Shown here piece after piece: positions 38,759-48,661 of a stretch of DNA of 64,000 nucleotides; the first letter of the stretch is position 1, and each line of letters opens with the position of its first letter. This DNA comes from Phenylobacterium sp. (GTDB taxonomy: Bacteria; Pseudomonadota; Alphaproteobacteria; Caulobacterales; Caulobacteraceae). The notes under the pieces are model-generated. The model saw nothing but the letters and a program-made list of their open reading frames with translations. It made no database searches and was not told the DNA's origin. Both the position numbers and the translations under genes were made by a program. The stretch lies in the NCBI RefSeq assembly GCF_004297125.1, contig NZ_SCVD01000040.1, positions 62,001-126,000 of the forward strand, in the 5' to 3' direction.

Positions 38759-41700
38759 ATGAACAGACGCAGCACCCTCTGCGGCGGCTCGATGCTGGCC
38801 GTCGTCTTTTCGCTCGGTCTCGCCAGCGCCGCCTCGGCCCAGCCCGGCCAGACCACACCATCCGAAGTCGAGGAAGTCGTCGTCACCGGCTCATTCATCG
38901 CCGGGACGCCCGAAGACGCCGCCATGCCGGTGGACGTCCTCTCCAGCGCGGACCTGGAGAAACAGGGCTCGCCCTCGATCGTCCAGCTGGTGAAGACCAT
39001 CACTTCGTCCCAGTCCTCGCTGGGCGAGAGCAACCGCTACAACGGCGGCGCGGGCACGGCGACCATCAACCTGCGCGGCTTCGGAGCGGCGCGGACCCTG
39101 ACCCTGATGAACGGACGGCGGCTGGCGGACAGCCCGGCGGCGGCGTTCCAGGGCGGCGGCGCGAACCTGAACTTCGTCCCCACGGCGGCGGTGGGGCGGA
39201 TCGAGATCCTGAAGGACGGCGCGGCCGCCACCTACGGCTCCGACGCGATCGGCGGGGTCGTGAACTTCATCACCCGCAAGGACCTCGACGGCTTCGAGGT
39301 GGACGGCGAATACGCCCTGATCGACGGCTCGAACGGCGACTACAGCGCCAATGCCGCCTGGGGGAAGAAGTTCGAGAACGGCAACGTCCTGCTCACCGCC
39401 GGCTACCGGCACCGCTCGCGGCTCGACATCCACGAACGCGACTTCGCGCTCAAGCCCTTCGACTTCGCCGGCTCCTCCGGCGCGGCGGGCTTCACCGGCG
39501 CGGCCAACCCCGGCTTCTACGTGGCGGGCGCCACGGCGTTCCGCGACAACGGTTGCGCGGAGCTTGGCGGCACGCTGACCCGGTCCGTCACCTTCGCCAA
39601 TCCGCTGGCCGGACAGCCGAACCAGGCGGCGACCGTGGCCTTCGCGGTGCCGGTCAACGCCAACCTGCCCCAGACCTCAGGCGTCGCCACCACCTGCCGC
39701 TTCCAGTTTTCCAACTTCAACGACCTGGTGAACCGCGAGGACCACTACCAGCTCTACGGCGAGGTGAACTTCGACCTGTCGGAGAACATGTCGTTCCACG
39801 GCGAGGTGGCCTGGACCAAGAACGACACGCCCGTGCAACGCCTGTCGCCGGCCAACCTGACGGCGCAGTATCCGTCGCCGGTGTCGGTGGGGGGCACGTC
39901 CTTCTCCCCCGGCGTTCCCAGCGGCCCGAACCTGGCGGTGCCGTTCAACGTGCCGGTCAACAACCCGGGCTTCCTGGCGCTCGTCAACGACTGCCGCGCC
40001 CCGCTCACGGCGACCGAATGCGCCGCGATCCGCGCCGGCGCGTTCAGCACCACGGGCGCCCAGGCCGGATCGCCCGGGGGCGCGCGCGGCGTCGACATCG
40101 TCCAGCTCGGCTGGCGAGCTCTGGCGTTCGGCGGCAACCCGTCGTTCCCGGACGGGGCGGACCACCAGTCGATCGTCAACGACGCCTATCGGATCTCCGG
40201 CGGGCTCAAGGGTACGATCTTCGGCGGCGTCAGCTACGACACCGCGCTCACCTTCATGGAGCAGAAGAACACCTCGAACACGAACGACATCCTGGTGAAG
40301 AACCTGCAGCTCGCGCTGCGCGGCTTCGGCAGCCAGGCCGGCGCGGCCAATTCCTGCACCGCCGCCGAGACCGCCAACTACACGACGGGCGCCGGCAACG
40401 CGGCCCTCGGGTGCCACTTCTTCAATCCGTTCAGCAACGCCGTCGCCACCAGCGCGGTAAACGGAGCGGCGAACCCCTACTTCAACTCGGCCGTGGCCAA
40501 CGATCCGCTCGTCGTGGCGGGCCTGTTCGGCAACTACACCAATGTGCTGACCAACCAGATCCTGGTGGCCGACATGGTGTTCTCCGGCGAGACTCCCATC
40601 GAGCTGGCGGGCGGCGTCGTGGCCTGGGCGGTCGGCGGCCAGTACCGCTACACCCGCGAGATCCGGAAATACGGCGCATTCTTCAACGCCGACGAGAACC
40701 CCTGCCCGGACCGCCCGGCCTGCAACGACGAGAGCGGCCCGCTGCAGTTCTTCGGCTCGGCCGTGGACCGCGACGACGACGCCAACGTCAAGGCGATCTT
40801 CGGCGAGATCCAGATCCCGCTGCTGGACAACCTGAACGTCAACGCGGCGATCCGCTTCGAGGACTACCAGGGCGGCATCGGATCGACGACCAATCCCAAG
40901 GTCGCCGTGAAGTGGCAGGCGACCGACTGGCTGGCGTTCCGCGGCAGCGCCAGCACCACGTTCCGCGCGCCTGGCCCCGGCCTCACGGGCACGGGCTGCA
41001 ACAACGGCGTGCGGGTCCTGGGCAGCGCCTATCGGGCTTTCCAGAGCTGCGGCAACCCGGACCTGAAGCCCGAGAAGGCCGACACCTTCAACGTGGGGGT
41101 CATCTTCGACATGGGCGGCCTGTCGGCGACGCTCGACTACTTCAACTTCAAGTTCAAGGACGAGATCATCGAGGAAAGCGGCTCGCGCCTCTACGCCACC
41201 ATGTTCCCCGGCGGCACGAACGTGAATTGCGGCAATGCAGCCTTCGCCGAACTGCAGGCGCGCTTCAGCTTCGCCGGGACCTGCGGGGCGGCGAACGTCG
41301 CGCGCCTGCGCAGCTTCACGATCAACGGCCCCAACACCGACACCTCCGGCATCGAGGCGCGGGTGCAATACGACTGGGACGGCTGGTTCGACGGCGCGTG
41401 GGCGGTGGGTGGCGAGCTCACCTACCTGATCGAGTACAAGCGCGGGGCCGTGAGCCTGCGCGACTCCACGATCAACATCGCCCCAGCCGAGGATCGCGCC
41501 GGCCTCAGCGACATCCTCAACGACTTCTTCTCCTACCCGGAGCTGAAGGGGAACGCCTTCGCCGCGTTCAACAAGGGGCCGCTCAGCATCCGCTGGCAGA
41601 TGCGGTACTCCGAAGGCACCTCGCCGGCCTTCGGCTCACCGTTCTTCATCACGGTCCCGAATCCGAGCGCTCCCTCGGGCGCCGACCTCGTGGCGGTGGG

Positions 41701-41893
41701 CAAGTCCAAGGACTACTGGCAGCACGACGTCGTCGTGCGCTGGGAAGCGCCGTGGGACTCGGTCGTCACCTTCAGCATTCAGAACCTGTTCGACGAGGAC
41801 CCGCCGTACCTGCCCTCGCCGTACAATTACGACATCACCCAGGGCAATCCGCTGGGCCGGGTGTTCGAACTGGGCGTGAAGAAGACATTCTAG
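38759..41893 (+). CDS. TonB-dependent receptor (tandem paralogue)
   Basis: Signal peptide; EEVVVTGSFIAGTPEDAAMPVDVL; ...GRVFELGVKKTF. Confidence 0.95.
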   Translation: MNRRSTLCGGSMLAVVFSLGLASAASAQPGQTTPSEVEEVVVTGSFIAGTPEDAAMPVDVLSSADLEKQGSPSIVQLVKTITSSQSSLGESNRYNGGAGTATINLRGFGAARTLTLMNGRRLADSPAAAFQGGGANLNFVPTAAVGRIEILKDGAAATYGSDAIGGVVNFITRKDLDGFEVDGEYALIDGSNGDYSANAAWGKKFENGNVLLTAGYRHRSRLDIHERDFALKPFDFAGSSGAAGFTGAANPGFYVAGATAFRDNGCAELGGTLTRSVTFANPLAGQPNQAATVAFAVPVNANLPQTSGVATTCRFQFSNFNDLVNREDHYQLYGEVNFDLSENMSFHGEVAWTKNDTPVQRLSPANLTAQYPSPVSVGGTSFSPGVPSGPNLAVPFNVPVNNPGFLALVNDCRAPLTATECAAIRAGAFSTTGAQAGSPGGARGVDIVQLGWRALAFGGNPSFPDGADHQSIVNDAYRISGGLKGTIFGGVSYDTALTFMEQKNTSNTNDILVKNLQLALRGFGSQAGAANSCTAAETANYTTGAGNAALGCHFFNPFSNAVATSAVNGAANPYFNSAVANDPLVVAGLFGNYTNVLTNQILVADMVFSGETPIELAGGVVAWAVGGQYRYTREIRKYGAFFNADENPCPDRPACNDESGPLQFFGSAVDRDDDANVKAIFGEIQIPLLDNLNVNAAIRFEDYQGGIGSTTNPKVAVKWQATDWLAFRGSASTTFRAPGPGLTGTGCNNGVRVLGSAYRAFQSCGNPDLKPEKADTFNVGVIFDMGGLSATLDYFNFKFKDEIIEESGSRLYATMFPGGTNVNCGNAAFAELQARFSFAGTCGAANVARLRSFTINGPNTDTSGIEARVQYDWDGWFDGAWAVGGELTYLIEYKRGAVSLRDSTINIAPAEDRAGLSDILNDFFSYPELKGNAFAAFNKGPLSIRWQMRYSEGTSPAFGSPFFITVPNPSAPSGADLVAVGKSKDYWQHDVVVRWEAPWDSVVTFSIQNLFDEDPPYLPSPYNYDITQGNPLGRVFELGVKKTF

Positions 41894-41916
41894 GGCTCTC
41901 CGACGGGAGCCGATCT

Positions 41917-41946
41917 GGGGCGCTGGCGACAGCGCCCCTTTCTTTT
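41917..41946 (+). terminator. Intrinsic terminator after the second TonB-dependent receptor
   Basis: GGGGCGCT GGCGAC AGCGCCCC TTTCTTTT. Confidence 0.85.
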
Positions 41947-41952
41947 CTGCGC

Positions 41953-42381
41953 CTACGGCCGGGCGTGCTTGGGCAGGGCCTTGACCTCTTCCGGCGTCAA
42001 TTTGCGGATCTTGCTCACCGGGCAGCGCTGCGGCCCGATCGGCGACGGCGAGATGATCTCAGCGTCCATGCCGGTGCAGATGTACGAGCCGCCGCGTGAG
42101 ACCAGGGCGATCTTGTTGTTCCAGTCCACGTCGTTGCAGTGGCCGAACATCTCCATCTGGTAGACGTCCTTCACGCCCACGCGGACGTTGACGATGCGGT
42201 CGTCGTTCGAGGCGAAGCTGTTGACCTGCCGGGTCCAGAAGCACTCGCTCTTGGGCTTGGCGGCGCCCGGCTCCGGCGGCGACTTCGCGAGCGCCGGGCC
42301 CGAGGCGGCGAGGCTCAGCGCCAGGACGCCCATGGTGGCGAGCGATTGGGCGGCGAATGGCAGGGCGGTCTTGCAGTTCAT
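41953..42381 (-). CDS. DUF6491-like secreted protein
   Basis: Signal peptide; CFWTRQVNSFASNDDRIVNVRVGVKDVYQMEMFGHCNDVDWNNKIAL. Confidence 0.75.
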   Translation of the reverse strand: MNCKTALPFAAQSLATMGVLALSLAASGPALAKSPPEPGAAKPKSECFWTRQVNSFASNDDRIVNVRVGVKDVYQMEMFGHCNDVDWNNKIALVSRGGSYICTGMDAEIISPSPIGPQRCPVSKIRKLTPEEVKALPKHARP

Positions 42382-42445
42382 GGTCGGAGTCCTCTGCCCC
42401 AGAATATCCCCCGAGGAAGCGTCAACATAAGGCCGTTTCTGCGGC

Positions 42446-44239
42446 TTAGGAACGGCGCCGCGCGGCCCGGCGGGCGAAGCGGTCCGGGGCCACGAGATCG
42501 GCGGCGGTGCGGCCGATGGGGGAAGGCGCGCCGAGCGCCAGGGCCGCGACGTGCTCGGCCAGGAGGGGCGCCTGCGAGAAGCCTCGCGAGCCGAAGCCGG
42601 CGAGAGCGAAGAGGCCGGGGGCGACCTCGCCCGCGATCGGCATCCGATCGGGCGTCGCGGCGCGGACCGCGGCGCGGCCGTGGAGCGGCAGCTTCGCGAC
42701 GCGGGCGTGCAGCCCCGGCAGGGCCGCGGCCAGGGTGGCGAGGTTGCGCTCATGATCTTCCCCACGGACCTCGACGCCCCTGTCGTCGCGGTCGTGGGTG
42801 GCGCCGAACAGCAGGCCCGTCCGGGTCGCCAGGACATAGCCGCCCCAGGCCGCCGCCGGAGCGGAGATCGCTTCCGACGTCCAGCTCGCCTGGCCACGCA
42901 CCGCCTGAAGCGGCAGGCCTTCAATCAGCTCGCCGGAGCCCTTTGCGGCGGCGACGATGACGATGTCTGCGCGGAGGATCTCGTCGCCCTCCGTGTCCAG
43001 CAGCCGCCAGGTCCCGCCCTCGGGCGCGAGGGACGCGACCCGCGCCATGACAACCTCGCCCGTCCAGGCTTCGAGGATCGGCGCGGGCTCGACCACCTGG
43101 CCCGTCCGTTGGTCCAGGGCCGGCGGGGCGGGCTCGCCCGACAGCGTCGAGGCGGCTTCGGCGTCCAGCAGCGCCAGGTCGTCGGGCTCGAAGACGTCCG
43201 CGGCGGCGATGCGCGCGAACCGGCCGACGTCGCGAGGATCCTTGGCGAACTGCAGCACGCCCCGCGACAGCACCGCGCCGGGGACCCGGGCGTACAGCGC
43301 GGCGGCGCGGCCGAACGCCTGGGCATGGAGCCGCGATGCCTCGCCCAGGCCGGCGTCCAGGCGCGAGGTGACCAGGGCGGCGGGATTGCCGGACGCCCCG
43401 GCTCCCGGCCGCTCCGCCTCAACGACCGTCGCCTCGGCCCCCAGAGCCCGGACGGCGCGTGCGGCGGACGCGCCGGCGATGCCCGCGCCTATGATGGCGA
43501 CGTGGCGTGCGGGCGGGTCGGCGGGCTCCCCCGGCAGATGCGCCTCCAGCCGCTCGCGCTTGCGGCCGAACCCCGGGCGCTTCTCCACCGCGAAGCCCGC
43601 GGCGGCCAGGCCGCGGCGCACCTGGCCCGCGACGGTGAAGGTGGCGGCCCGCGCGCCCGGCGCCGAGCGCTGGGCCACGAGCCGCAGCACCTCGTCGCTC
43701 CACATCTGCGGGTTCAGGGCCGGGGAGAAGCCGTCGAGGAACCAGGCGTCGGCCGCGCCGGACCAGTCCGCCAGGGCCTCGGCGGCGTCCATCACCGCCA
43801 GGTCGAGGATCGCGCCGAACTCCGGCAGGTCGATCCGGTGGCGGCCGCGGGCGCGGCCAGGCCAGCGGGCGGTCAGGAGTTCGGCGACGTCCGCGAGCTC
43901 AGGCCAGCGGCCAAGCGCGCGGGCCGCCTCGTCGGCGGTGATCGGGAAAGCCTCGATGGAGAAGATGTGGAGCTGGCCGCCGGGCGAGCGCGAGCGTCGC
44001 CAGAGGTCGAGGAGGGCGGCGATGTTCAGACCGGTCCCGAAGCCCAGCTCCCCCACCACGAACCGGCGCCGGCCGGCCCAGGCGTCGGGCAGGCCGCAGC
44101 CCTGGAGGAACACTGCGCGGGTCTCGGCCAGGCCGTCCTGCGCCGAGAAATAGACGTCGCCGAACAGGCGCGAGCGGGGCTGGCCGTCATCGGTCCAGTC
44201 CAGGGGGCTTTCGCCGGTCGCCGGCGGCTCGGCGGTCAT
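42446..44239 (-). CDS. mnmC: Bifunctional tRNA 5-methylaminomethyl-2-thiouridine methyltransferase / FAD-dependent oxidoreductase MnmC
   Basis: N-terminal MTase (GDVYFSAQDGLAETRAVFLQG, GELGFGTGLNIAALLDLW); C-terminal FAD domain VAIIGAGIAGASAARAVRALG. Confidence 0.95.
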   Translation of the reverse strand: MTAEPPATGESPLDWTDDGQPRSRLFGDVYFSAQDGLAETRAVFLQGCGLPDAWAGRRRFVVGELGFGTGLNIAALLDLWRRSRSPGGQLHIFSIEAFPITADEAARALGRWPELADVAELLTARWPGRARGRHRIDLPEFGAILDLAVMDAAEALADWSGAADAWFLDGFSPALNPQMWSDEVLRLVAQRSAPGARAATFTVAGQVRRGLAAAGFAVEKRPGFGRKRERLEAHLPGEPADPPARHVAIIGAGIAGASAARAVRALGAEATVVEAERPGAGASGNPAALVTSRLDAGLGEASRLHAQAFGRAAALYARVPGAVLSRGVLQFAKDPRDVGRFARIAAADVFEPDDLALLDAEAASTLSGEPAPPALDQRTGQVVEPAPILEAWTGEVVMARVASLAPEGGTWRLLDTEGDEILRADIVIVAAAKGSGELIEGLPLQAVRGQASWTSEAISAPAAAWGGYVLATRTGLLFGATHDRDDRGVEVRGEDHERNLATLAAALPGLHARVAKLPLHGRAAVRAATPDRMPIAGEVAPGLFALAGFGSRGFSQAPLLAEHVAALALGAPSPIGRTAADLVAPDRFARRAARRRS

Positions 44240-44256
44240 GAATCACGTCCGGAAAC

Positions 44257-44284
44257 GAAAAAGGGCCGCCCCAGAGGGCGGCCC
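44257..44284 (-). terminator. Intrinsic terminator downstream of the Ala-rich lipoprotein gene
   Basis: On minus strand: GGGCCGCCC TCTGG GGCGGCCC TTTTT. Confidence 0.85.
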
Positions 44285-44313
44285 TTCCCGTAACGCGAAA
44301 TCGCGTTGGAAGC

Positions 44314-44586
44314 TTAGTGCTTCTCGGCCGGGGCAGCGGCGGCGTCGGCGGCCGGAGCAGCCGGAGCAGCGGCGGCGTCGGCGGCCGGGGCAGCGGCGGC
44401 GGCCGAGTCGGCGGCAGCGGCGGCCGACGAGGCGGCGGCGTCGGCCGACGAGGCGGCGGCGTCAGCGGCCGGAGCGGCGGCGGCGTCAGCGGCCGGGGCT
44501 TCGGCGGGCTTTTCTTCGGTCTTCTGGCAGGCGGCGACGCCCAGCATGGCGACGGCGGCGCTGGCGATCAGCAGTTGCTTCATCAT
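44314..44586 (-). CDS. Ala-rich low-complexity putative lipoprotein
   Basis: MMKQLLIASAAVAMLGVAACQKTEEKPAEAPAADAAAAPAADAA...; lipobox VAAC, repeated (A)nAD/AP blocks; own terminator. Confidence 0.75.
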   Translation of the reverse strand: MMKQLLIASAAVAMLGVAACQKTEEKPAEAPAADAAAAPAADAAASSADAAASSAAAAADSAAAAAPAADAAAAPAAPAADAAAAPAEKH

Positions 44587-44778
44587 GGTCCAAATCCTCT
44601 GGTCGGAGTGTCAGGGCGCCGGTCGGACTTTTCCCGCCGAAATGGAAAGGGCAAGGCCGCCCCCCCGACGCACGGGCAGACATAAGCCTGCGCGGGCCGC
44701 CATAGCAAGGCCAAAAATCACGGACTTGTGATCACTTTTTCAACCTCTGCCGTGGGCCGGGGCCGACGGCAAGAGGGA

Positions 44779-45648
44779 TTAGCCCTCGGCCGGAATATTC
44801 GACAGGGCTTCTTCCAGTTCGAGGAAGCTGGGCTGGGCGGCGGACGGCACGTTGCCGCGGCCGATCTCGACCGAGATCTGGGCGGCGTTGCCATGCAGGT
44901 GGGCCACCAGGACGGCCTGGATGATCCGATAGAAGGCGCCTTCCTCGTCGACCACTTCCTTCATGCGCGTCGCCATCGGGCCGACGATGCCGTAGGCGAG
45001 GAACACGCCCAGGAAGGTGCCGACCAGGGCGCCGCCGATCATTTCGCCCAGGATTTCGGGCGGCTCGGTGATCGCGCCCATGGTCTTGATGACCCCCAGC
45101 ACCGCGGCGACGATACCCAGGGCGGGCAGGGCGTCGGCGAGGTTGGTGACGGCGTGGCTGGGCATCAGCGCTTCGTGGTGGTGCTTCTCCAGCTGCTTTT
45201 CCATCGCGTCCTCGACCTGGTGCGGGTCTTCCAGGTTCATGGTCATCATGCGCAGCGTGTCGCAGATGAAGTCGATGGCGAAGTGGTCCTTCATGATCTT
45301 CGGGAAGCGATTGAAGATCGTGGATTCCTTGGGATTCTCGATGTGGCTCTCGAGCGCGATCACGCCCTTGGACTTCATTGTCTTGGTGAGCAGGAAGAGC
45401 AGGGCCAGCAGGTCGCGGTAGTCCGCGGCCTTCCATTTCGGGCCGCTGAACACCTTGCCGAACCCGCCGCCGACGCCCTTGATGGTGCCCATCGAGTTAG
45501 CGATCAGGAAGGCGGCGATGCCGGCTCCGCCGATGGCCATCATCTCGTGCGGCGCGGCGTGCAGGATCACGCCCATGTTGCCGCCGGAGATGATGTAACT
45601 GCCGAACACGAGGCCGAACAGCAGTACAAGGCCGATGATCTGGAACAT
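44779..45648 (-). CDS. motA: Flagellar motor stator protein MotA
   Basis: MFQIIGLVLLFGLVFGSYIISGGNMGVILHAAPHEMMAIGGAGIAAFLIAN...ALPALGIVAAVLGVIKTMG. Confidence 0.95.
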   Translation of the reverse strand: MFQIIGLVLLFGLVFGSYIISGGNMGVILHAAPHEMMAIGGAGIAAFLIANSMGTIKGVGGGFGKVFSGPKWKAADYRDLLALLFLLTKTMKSKGVIALESHIENPKESTIFNRFPKIMKDHFAIDFICDTLRMMTMNLEDPHQVEDAMEKQLEKHHHEALMPSHAVTNLADALPALGIVAAVLGVIKTMGAITEPPEILGEMIGGALVGTFLGVFLAYGIVGPMATRMKEVVDEEGAFYRIIQAVLVAHLHGNAAQISVEIGRGNVPSAAQPSFLELEEALSNIPAEG

Positions 45649-45766
45649 GGAATCCCCGCGACGTCCGGCGGGAACATGCATGTTAATGCTTAATGTCGGG
45701 TGAGTGGGAGGCGGCCCGTACGGCGCAGAATTGCCGCAGCGGGCCAACCCGCATAAGGCAGGGGAC

Positions 45767-47089
45767 ATGGCCACCCCCGCCGCCAGCGCCCTCCCCAGGC
45801 GCTCCTTCGCGATCATCTTCGCCGTTTCGGCGGCGACCGCCATGGGCAACACCGGCCTGATCTCGGTGCTGCCGGCCATCGGGCGCTCGATCGGCATTCC
45901 GGACCCGATGGTCTCGGCGATTTTCTCGCTGTCGGCCCTGTTGTGGGCGTTCTCCTCGCCCGGCTGGGCCCGGGCCTCGGATCGCTACGGCCGCAAGCCG
46001 CTGATGCTGGTGGGCCTGGCGGGTTTCACGATCTCGATGACCCTGTGCGGGGCAGTGGTGAGCGCAGGGCTGCGCCATCTCGCGACGCCGATGATCATCT
46101 TCGTCCTGCTGCTGCTGGCGCGGGCGCTGTTCGGCCTCTTCGGCGCGGCCAGCAATCCGGCCACCCAGGCCTATGTGGCCGAGCGCACGCCGCTGGCCGG
46201 CCGCACCCAGGCGATGGCCAGCCTGGCGGGGGCCTTCGGCCTGGGCACGGTGATCGGGCCATTCCTGGCGCCGTTGTTCGTGTTCCCGGTCGTGGGGCTG
46301 GCCGGCCCGTTGTTCAGCTTCGCCCTGATCGCGCTCGCCATGCTGTTCGTGGTCTGGCGTTTCCTGCCCGACCAGAGGGTCCCCCTCGAGGCTCAGCGGC
46401 CCCGGCGGCCGGTGGTGATGGGCGCGCCGAAGGAGCGCCCGCTCTGGCGAGATCCGCGCATCACGCCCTTCCTGATCTACGGCTTCATCGTCGCCACCTG
46501 CCAGACGGCCCAGGCCCAGAGCCTGGCCTTCCTGATCATCGACAAGGTCGGCCTGTCGCCGATCGCGGCCCAGGGCTACATCGCCACGGCCATGATGTTC
46601 GGCGCGGTCGCGGGACTGCTGGCCCAGTGGGGCCTGATCCGCATGTTCGAGATGACGCCGCGCCAGCTGCTGCGCTGGGGCGTGGCGACCGCGGCGGCGG
46701 GCAACCTGATCGTGGCGGCGGCCCCGAGCGGCGACAACGGCTTCTATGTCGTGGTGGCCGGCTACGCGCTCTCCAGCCTCGGCTTCGGCTTCGCCCGGCC
46801 CGGCTTCACGGCGGGATCCTCCATCGCGGTGGGCATCGAGGAGCAGGCGCGGGTCGCCGGCGCCATCGCGGCGGTGAACGGGATCAACGTGATCTTCGCG
46901 CCCGGCTTCGTCTTCCTCTACCAGCATTTCGGACCGGCCCCCTTCGTGCTGAACGCCGTCCTGATGCTCGGGATGCTGGTCTATGCCTTCCGCAACACCG
47001 CGCTGAAGAACGCGGATCCGCAGCCGGCCACACGGGATGCGACGACGATGGCCACCATAGAGAAGAGTGACGAGGGCGGGGCGACCTAG
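45767..47089 (+). CDS. MFS transporter
   Basis: 12 hydrophobic segments; ARASDRYGRKPLMLVGLAGF MFS motif. Confidence 0.92.
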   Translation: MATPAASALPRRSFAIIFAVSAATAMGNTGLISVLPAIGRSIGIPDPMVSAIFSLSALLWAFSSPGWARASDRYGRKPLMLVGLAGFTISMTLCGAVVSAGLRHLATPMIIFVLLLLARALFGLFGAASNPATQAYVAERTPLAGRTQAMASLAGAFGLGTVIGPFLAPLFVFPVVGLAGPLFSFALIALAMLFVVWRFLPDQRVPLEAQRPRRPVVMGAPKERPLWRDPRITPFLIYGFIVATCQTAQAQSLAFLIIDKVGLSPIAAQGYIATAMMFGAVAGLLAQWGLIRMFEMTPRQLLRWGVATAAAGNLIVAAAPSGDNGFYVVVAGYALSSLGFGFARPGFTAGSSIAVGIEEQARVAGAIAAVNGINVIFAPGFVFLYQHFGPAPFVLNAVLMLGMLVYAFRNTALKNADPQPATRDATTMATIEKSDEGGAT

Positions 47090-48396
47090 GCGCCGGCCCC
47101 GTCCGCCTCGGCCTTCAGGCGCCGCACCATGTCGGCGGACAGATAGCCGTCCGCCGTGAGGCCACGGGCCTTCTGCCAGTCGCGCAGCGCCTTGCGGGTG
47201 GCCATGCCTACGACGCCGTCCGACCCGCCGGGGCTGAAGCCCAGGGCCGCCAGCGCGCGCTGCGCCGTCATCCGGTCGACCAGCGACAGCGGCGTCTCCT
47301 GGGGCCAGGGTTTGACCAGGGCCGAGCCGCCCGCCACCCGGTCGGCCAGCAGGCCCACGCCGAGCGCATAGGCGATGCTGTTGTTGTACTTCCGGATCGC
47401 GAAGTGGTTGGGCAGCAGGAGGAACAGCGGTCCGTTCGCCCCCGCCGGCGCGATCAACTGCGTCTCGGCCGCGGCGTCGTTCGCGGACCATGGCTTGCCG
47501 TCGGCCGGTCGCACCCCCTTGGCCGCCCACCAGGCCGGAACCTCCTTGGGACCCTCGGTCAGGCTGAAGTCGAAGCCCGGCGGCGCGGTGACCTCGCGCG
47601 CCCAGCCCTGTCCGCGCACCCAGCCGGCCTTGGCCAGCAGGTTGGCGGCCGAGGCCAGGGCGTCGGTGGAGGAACCCCAGATGTCGCGCTTGCCGTCGCC
47701 GTCCTCGTCGACCGCGGTGGACAGGAAGGTCGTCGGGATGAACTGGGTCTGGCCCATGGCGCCCGCCCATGAGCCTCGCAGGCGCGCGCGCGAGAATTCT
47801 CCGGACTGGATGATCTGGAAGGTGGCGATCAGCTCGCCCTCGGCCCACGCGCGGCGGCGGCCCTGGGCGGCCAGGGTGGCGAGCGAGCGGACGTTGTCCA
47901 GATCACCCTGGATCGAGCCGAAGCCGCTCTCCATGGCCCAGACGCCCATCAGGACCTGCCGCGGCACGCCGAAACGGTTCTCGATGTCGCCGATCATCGG
48001 GGTGTCGGCCGCCCGGCGCTGGCCGATGGCGATGCGGTCGGCGGTGACCACGCCCTTGATATAGTCGCCAACCGGCTTGGAGAATTCGGGCTGGCGGCTG
48101 TCCAGGCCGGCGACGCGGGGGTCGGGGGTCAGGCCGGCCATCTCGCGGCTCAGGATCTCGGGCTTGATCCCGGCGGCCAGCGCCCGGCCCTGGAACTCCG
48201 AGGCCCAGGCGTCGAAGATCATGTCGCCCGACGCCGTGGGCGGTGCGACCGACGGTGCGGCCGCCGGCGTGGCGGCCTCGACCGCGGCCACGGCCGCCGT
48301 GGCGACCGGCAGGACCAGAGTCGGCGGCGGGACGACGGGGCTCGCGCAGCCGGCGAGGGCGAGGAAGGCGGGGAGAACGCGACGACGCATCGGCAT
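47086..48396 (-). CDS. Lytic murein transglycosylase (MltB family) with C-terminal peptidoglycan-binding domain
   Basis: Lipobox LAGCAS; GVWAMESGFGS, WAGAMGQTQFIPTTF; TAQRALAALGFSPGGSDGVVGMATRKALRDWQ. Confidence 0.93.
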   Translation of the reverse strand: MPMRRRVLPAFLALAGCASPVVPPPTLVLPVATAAVAAVEAATPAAAPSVAPPTASGDMIFDAWASEFQGRALAAGIKPEILSREMAGLTPDPRVAGLDSRQPEFSKPVGDYIKGVVTADRIAIGQRRAADTPMIGDIENRFGVPRQVLMGVWAMESGFGSIQGDLDNVRSLATLAAQGRRRAWAEGELIATFQIIQSGEFSRARLRGSWAGAMGQTQFIPTTFLSTAVDEDGDGKRDIWGSSTDALASAANLLAKAGWVRGQGWAREVTAPPGFDFSLTEGPKEVPAWWAAKGVRPADGKPWSANDAAAETQLIAPAGANGPLFLLLPNHFAIRKYNNSIAYALGVGLLADRVAGGSALVKPWPQETPLSLVDRMTAQRALAALGFSPGGSDGVVGMATRKALRDWQKARGLTADGYLSADMVRRLKAEADGAGA

Positions 48397-48526
48397 GACT
48401 CTAAAGTGCGTCGATCCGGGCCCCAATCAAAACGGCGTCAGGTTGACTCCGATACGGCCGACCCGTATATGCGCGCGCTCTTGTTCGCCAACCGGCTCTT
48501 CGGGGCCCGATTGAAGATACGGTCCC

Positions 48527-48652
48527 ATGAAGGTCAGAAGCTCGCTCAAGTCGCTCAAGACGCGTCACCGCGACTGCAAGCTCGTGCGCCGCAAGGGCAT
48601 CGTCTACATCATCAACAAGACCGACCCGCGCTTCAAAGCCAAGCAAGGCTAA
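48527..48652 (+). CDS. rpmJ: Ribosomal protein bL36 (zinc-independent, C-minus type)
   Basis: [41 protein letters not shown], 41 aa; read by hand (absent from the ORF track). Confidence 0.95.
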   Translation: MKVRSSLKSLKTRHRDCKLVRRKGIVYIINKTDPRFKAKQG

Positions 48653-48661
48653 GCCGGCCCG

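Noticed and set aside
38728-42099. 1123-aa plus-strand ORF overlapping the second TonB-dependent receptor
   Set aside because: Out-of-frame shadow ORF in high-GC DNA; Arg/Gly/Pro/Gln-rich nonsense composition; the frame 38759-41893 has clear homology
44314-44590. Repetitive GC-rich tract that might suggest a CRISPR or tandem repeat array
   Set aside because: It is codon-level Ala/Asp/Pro repetition in a lipoprotein gene; no uniform repeat-spacer structure
44779-45648. Orphan MotA without an adjacent MotB
   Set aside because: Separate motA/motB loci are normal in Caulobacterales
45674-45695. TTAATGCTTAA upstream of motA as a CtrA site
   Set aside because: Spacing between TTAA halves is 3 bp rather than the canonical 7, so not supported
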